From Deltaproteobacteria bacterium (lineage in GTDB: Bacteria > Desulfobacterota > Syntrophia > Syntrophales > UBA5619), in the NCBI GenBank assembly GCA_023487865.1, contig JAMDBG010000068.1:1-17522 (forward strand): a stretch of 17,522 nucleotides of DNA, given 5' to 3'. The translations under genes and the position numbers were made by a program. Below the pieces are notes generated by a model. The model was not told the DNA's origin and did no database searches. It saw only the letters and a list, made by a program, of their open reading frames with translations. Shown here piece after piece: positions 15,107 through 17,522 of this stretch (position 1 is its first letter; each line of letters begins with the position of its first letter).

Positions 15107-15462
15107 TGGGAATCGTCCTTTTCAAGACAGCCCTTGCCGTCTACCTGGTCTGCGCCGTCGTTTACGGCGCTTCGCTCTGGGTACGGAGGGTCCTGACGGC
15201 CCGGTTTGCCACTTGGCTGATGGTTGCGGCCCTCGTCATCCATACCTCTTCATTCGCTTCCCGTTGGCTGACGGCGGGGATGAGTCCGGCAGTCGGCATC
15301 CACGACGCCCTTTCCTTTTTCGCCTGGGTCATGGCGGCGGCCTATCTGGCTCTCCAGCTAAAGACCAAGACACGAGTCCTGGGAGCCTTCGTCTCGCCTG
15401 TGATCTGCCTGATCATGGTGGTCGCCTCCGTGGAACTGGGGGGGGGCGGTCGGCGCACCTGA
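15103..15462 (+). CDS. ccsA: CcsA/HemX-like cytochrome c assembly protein, N-terminal half (frameshifted)
   Basis: This 119-residue frame covers the first half of a CcsA/HemX-type membrane protein, with hydrophobic segments near 4-24, 35-55, 60-80 and 90-112. His46 in ALVIHTSSFASRW is the kind of conserved histidine seen in this family. It starts at ATG 15103, coupled to sirC by ATGA. The reading breaks at a run of nine G (15438-15446), after which only GGRRT and a TGA follow. Removing one G joins it in frame to the 15464-15922 piece and gives the normal family length of about 273 residues. CcsA proteins handle haem for cytochrome c maturation. HemX-type members beside hemA can also affect glutamyl-tRNA reductase levels. 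Confidence 0.8.
   Translation: MMGIVLFKTALAVYLVCAVVYGASLWVRRVLTARFATWLMVAALVIHTSSFASRWLTAGMSPAVGIHDALSFFAWVMAAAYLALQLKTKTRVLGAFVSPVICLIMVVASVELGGGGRRT
15438..15446 (+). repeat. nine-G homopolymer at the ccsA frameshift
   Basis: Nine consecutive G interrupt the ccsA reading frame. With eight G the frame reads VELGGAVGAPDMLKGSL across the junction and joins both halves. Such tracts are prone to slipped-strand length change and to sequencing error. Confidence 0.9.
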
Positions 15463-15463
15463 C

Positions 15464-15922
15464 ATGCTGAAGGGTTCATTGGTCACCCTCCATGTGATGC
15501 TCTCCGTGACCGGAGAGGCCCTGTTCGCCCTGGCTTCCTGCGCCGGCCTGATGTATCTGATTCAGGACAGCCTGCTCAAACGGAAGAAGGCGGGGAGCCT
15601 GATCCGGCTCTTCCCGTCGCTCAACGACCTGGACCGGATCAACAACCTCTGTCTTTCCTGGGGATTTCCCCTGCTGACGCTCGGTGTCCTTGCCGGCTCG
15701 CTCTGGGCGCGAATCGTCTGGGGGAGCCACTGGCAGTGGGATTCCAAGCAAGTCTGGACCCTTCTGGCCTGGTTTTTATATGCCTTCCTGCTCCATCAGC
15801 GGCTGGTCATGGGATGGCGGGGACGCAAAGCGGCCCGCTGGTCGCTCATGGTATTTACGGTTCTCGTTACTCTGCTGATCTTCGGGAAGCTCTTCTTACA
15901 GACGGTCCACAACTTCGTGTGA
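15464..15922 (+). CDS. ccsA: CcsA/HemX-like cytochrome c assembly protein, C-terminal half (frameshifted)
   Basis: This 152-residue frame carries the diagnostic half of CcsA. It has the membrane helix HVMLSVTGEALFALASCAGL, then FPSLNDLDRINNL, and the tryptophan-rich haem-handling motif WGSHWQWDSKQVW with LAWFLYAFLLH after it (about 86-111). The usual KExW is KQVW here. The final helix ends LFLQTVHNFV. The ATG at 15464 is one base after the TGA that ends the N-terminal half (TGACATG), so stop-restart translation could produce it as a separate polypeptide. It has no Shine-Dalgarno sequence of its own. The frame continues cleanly, so the gene has not decayed further. hemA starts 4 bases after its stop. 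Confidence 0.85.
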   Translation: MLKGSLVTLHVMLSVTGEALFALASCAGLMYLIQDSLLKRKKAGSLIRLFPSLNDLDRINNLCLSWGFPLLTLGVLAGSLWARIVWGSHWQWDSKQVWTLLAWFLYAFLLHQRLVMGWRGRKAARWSLMVFTVLVTLLIFGKLFLQTVHNFV

Positions 15923-15926
15923 ATCT

Positions 15927-17186
15927 ATGCGACTCCTTCTCATCGGCATGAACCATAAGACCGCTCCTCTCGAGATCCGGGAGCGGCTGCAGCTATTCTG
16001 CGGGGAAGAAGACCAGCCTCTCCCCGAGCTGATGCGGCTTTCCGAGATCCGGGAGGCCCTGTACCTGGCCACCTGCAACCGGGTCGAGGTCCTTGCCCGT
16101 GTCACGGACAACGGGCAGGCCGTCGAGGGCCTGAAGTCGTTTATCTATCGTCGCGGGAATCTTGACATCGCGGAGATGGAGAAATGCCTTTATGTCTATA
16201 GAGATCTGGATGCGGTCCGGCATCTCTTCCGTGTGACATCGAGCCTGGATTCCATGGTCATGGGGGAGCCGCAGATCCTGGGACAGATGAAGGATGCCTA
16301 CCGCATGGCTGTCGATTGCCGGACAACGGGAGTTCTTCTCAACCGGCTGAGCCATCATGCATTCCAGGTGGCCAAGCGGGTCCGAACCGAGACAGGGATT
16401 GCCGGGAATGCCGTATCCGTCAGTTATGCCGCCGTGGAGCTTGCGAAAAAGATCTTCGGCGCTCTCAAGGGAAAATCGATCCTCCTGATCGGCGCCGGAG
16501 AGATGTCGGAACTGGCCGCCCGCCACCTGCTCCGCCAGGGGGTGGGCAGCATCCACATCGCCAACCGGACCTATGCCCGGGCCGAGGCGATGGCGGCGGA
16601 GTTCCGGGGAATCCCTGTGGCCTTTGAGCGGTTTCCCGAAGTCCTGCCGGAGGTGGATATTGTGATCGCCTCCACCGGCGCCCCCGGTTATATCATGAAC
16701 GCCGAGATGGTGGCGGCGGCTCTCCGGAGGCGAAGGAACCGACTGCTGTTTCTGATTGATATTGCCGTCCCCCGGGATATCGATCCTGCGGCCGGCGAGA
16801 TCGACAACGTCTATCTTTACAATATTGACCACCTGCAGGATGTGGTCGACGCGAACCGCGAGGGAAGGCGGGCGGAGGCGATGAAGGCGGAGGAGATCGT
16901 TGCGGAGGAGGTCGCTGCCTTTGAGAGGTGGTTCAACGCCCTGGAAGTGGTGCCGACCATCGTGGCGCTCCGCGAAAAGGTCGAAGGGATCATGAAACGG
17001 GAGCTGGAGAGATCCGAATCCTGGATGAGGAATCTGGATGAGCAGGAACGAAACCGGGTCGAGATCCTGGCCGGCTCCATCGTCAACAAGATTCTCCATG
17101 ATCCGATGACCGGACTCAAAGAGGAGAGTCGGGAGAAGGACGCCTTGCCCTTCGTGGCGGCTATCCGCAGACTCTTCAAATTGTGA
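15927..17186 (+). CDS. hemA: glutamyl-tRNA reductase HemA
   Basis: This 419-residue enzyme reduces glutamyl-tRNA(Glu) with NADPH to glutamate-1-semialdehyde, the first committed step of C5 tetrapyrrole synthesis. The start LLLIGMNHKTAPLEIRERL matches the family. Catalytic Cys50 lies in YLATCNRVE. GEPQILGQMKDAYRMA (112-127) is the conserved substrate-domain motif. GKSILLIGAGEMSELAARHL (178-197) is the NADPH-binding loop, with IANRT next. A helical dimerisation domain covers the last 100 residues. The length is normal. No good Shine-Dalgarno sequence precedes ATG 15927, only 4 bases after the ccsA stop, so translation probably depends on coupling to ccsA. The ccsA frameshift could therefore matter for HemA output. 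Confidence 0.97.
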   Translation: MRLLLIGMNHKTAPLEIRERLQLFCGEEDQPLPELMRLSEIREALYLATCNRVEVLARVTDNGQAVEGLKSFIYRRGNLDIAEMEKCLYVYRDLDAVRHLFRVTSSLDSMVMGEPQILGQMKDAYRMAVDCRTTGVLLNRLSHHAFQVAKRVRTETGIAGNAVSVSYAAVELAKKIFGALKGKSILLIGAGEMSELAARHLLRQGVGSIHIANRTYARAEAMAAEFRGIPVAFERFPEVLPEVDIVIASTGAPGYIMNAEMVAAALRRRRNRLLFLIDIAVPRDIDPAAGEIDNVYLYNIDHLQDVVDANREGRRAEAMKAEEIVAEEVAAFERWFNALEVVPTIVALREKVEGIMKRELERSESWMRNLDEQERNRVEILAGSIVNKILHDPMTGLKEESREKDALPFVAAIRRLFKL

Positions 17187-17272
17187 AGGTTCTATAAGAC
17201 GACCGCTGCATGGCATTGCATCCTTCCCCTTGTCAGGTTCGGGGCAGGTTTTCTGAAGGATAGGAGGACAGC

Positions 17273-17522
17273 ATCAATAAACTATTCAGGATCGGAACAA
17301 GGGGGAGCGCCCTGGCGCTGACACAGTCTCAATGGGTAGCGGCCCGCATCCGGGAGCAGCATCCCGATGCCAAGGTGGAGCTGGTCATCATCAAGACGAA
17401 AGGGGACATCATGCAGGATGTCTCCCTGGTCCAGATCGGGGGGAAGGGGCTCTTCATCAAGGAGATCGAGGAGGCGCTTCTCCGGGGTGATGTCGACATC
17501 GGCGTCCACCGCATGAAGGACG
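17273..17522 (+). CDS. hemC: porphobilinogen deaminase HemC, 5' part, ATC start
   Basis: The first 83 codons of HemC run off the window end. The enzyme joins four porphobilinogen units into hydroxymethylbilane using a dipyrromethane cofactor. The N-terminus reads FRIGTRGSALALTQSQWVA, followed by IIKTKGD and GGKGLFIKEIEEALLRG, all hallmark HemC sequence. No ATG, GTG or TTG exists between the in-frame TAG (17261-17263) and this conserved N-terminus. A perfect AGGAGG (AGGAGGA overlapping that TAG, 17262-17268) lies 5 bases before ATC 17273, the position where the family's Met normally stands (I/M-N-K-L-F). I therefore place the start at ATC. A sequencing error of ATG to ATC is the main alternative. 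It is the last visible gene of the sirC-ccsA-hemA operon, 86 bases after hemA. Confidence 0.85.
   Translation, partial: MNKLFRIGTRGSALALTQSQWVAARIREQHPDAKVELVIIKTKGDIMQDVSLVQIGGKGLFIKEIEEALLRGDVDIGVHRMKD

Noticed and set aside
15993..17216. Long open frame (407 codons) on the minus strand opposite hemA
   Set aside because: It is the antisense of a clear hemA gene. It has no ribosome binding site and no recognisable domain, and its length follows from codon bias of the GC-rich sense gene.
17187..17272. Terminator between hemA and hemC
   Set aside because: CCCC (17226-17229) and GGGG (17241-17244) give only a short stem with an 11-base loop and no proper T tract. The two genes more likely share a transcript.

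Overview
The window looks like ordinary chromosome of a Gram-negative bacterium. The best guess is a deltaproteobacterium (Desulfobacterota, possibly Syntrophus-like). That guess rests on inference from the sirC-ccsA-hemA-hemC order, two lipoprotein signal peptides and moderate GC. No insertion sequence, phage gene, CRISPR array or attachment-site duplication was seen.

Left part (1-5450): a WbuC-type cupin and a one-cysteine peroxiredoxin lie on the minus strand. The peroxiredoxin is divergent from a small ribbon-helix-helix-like regulator, and each of the two has a near-consensus sigma-70 promoter. A 562-base AT-rich gap follows. It holds four quasi-palindromic sites spaced about 3, 5 and 3 helical turns apart, plus a two-stem RNA-like hairpin. 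Next is a tightly coupled plus-strand operon: an unknown 79-residue protein, a methyltransferase with a Trm112-like zinc knuckle, and a Wzx/MOP-type flippase. Export or modification of a surface glycan is the likely theme.

Middle part (5634-10893): the most unusual region. A minus-strand cassette, behind a good promoter, encodes an exported TPR-CHAT lipoprotein with an intact His/Cys dyad, a DUF4384 lipoprotein, and a secreted protein made of five PASTA repeats. All three products should sit in the cell envelope. The combination suggests a peptidoglycan-sensing, caspase-like protease system, which is inference.

Right part (11131-17522): housekeeping genes. A PaaI-type thioesterase, tRNA-Phe(GAA) with its own terminator, and a prmA-rsmE-RDD operon are on the minus strand. 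Divergent from these is a plus-strand tetrapyrrole operon: sirC, ccsA/hemX-like, hemA and hemC (cut by the window end). ccsA is broken into two frames at a run of nine G. hemC has no ATG, GTG or TTG start and appears to start at ATC behind a perfect Shine-Dalgarno sequence.
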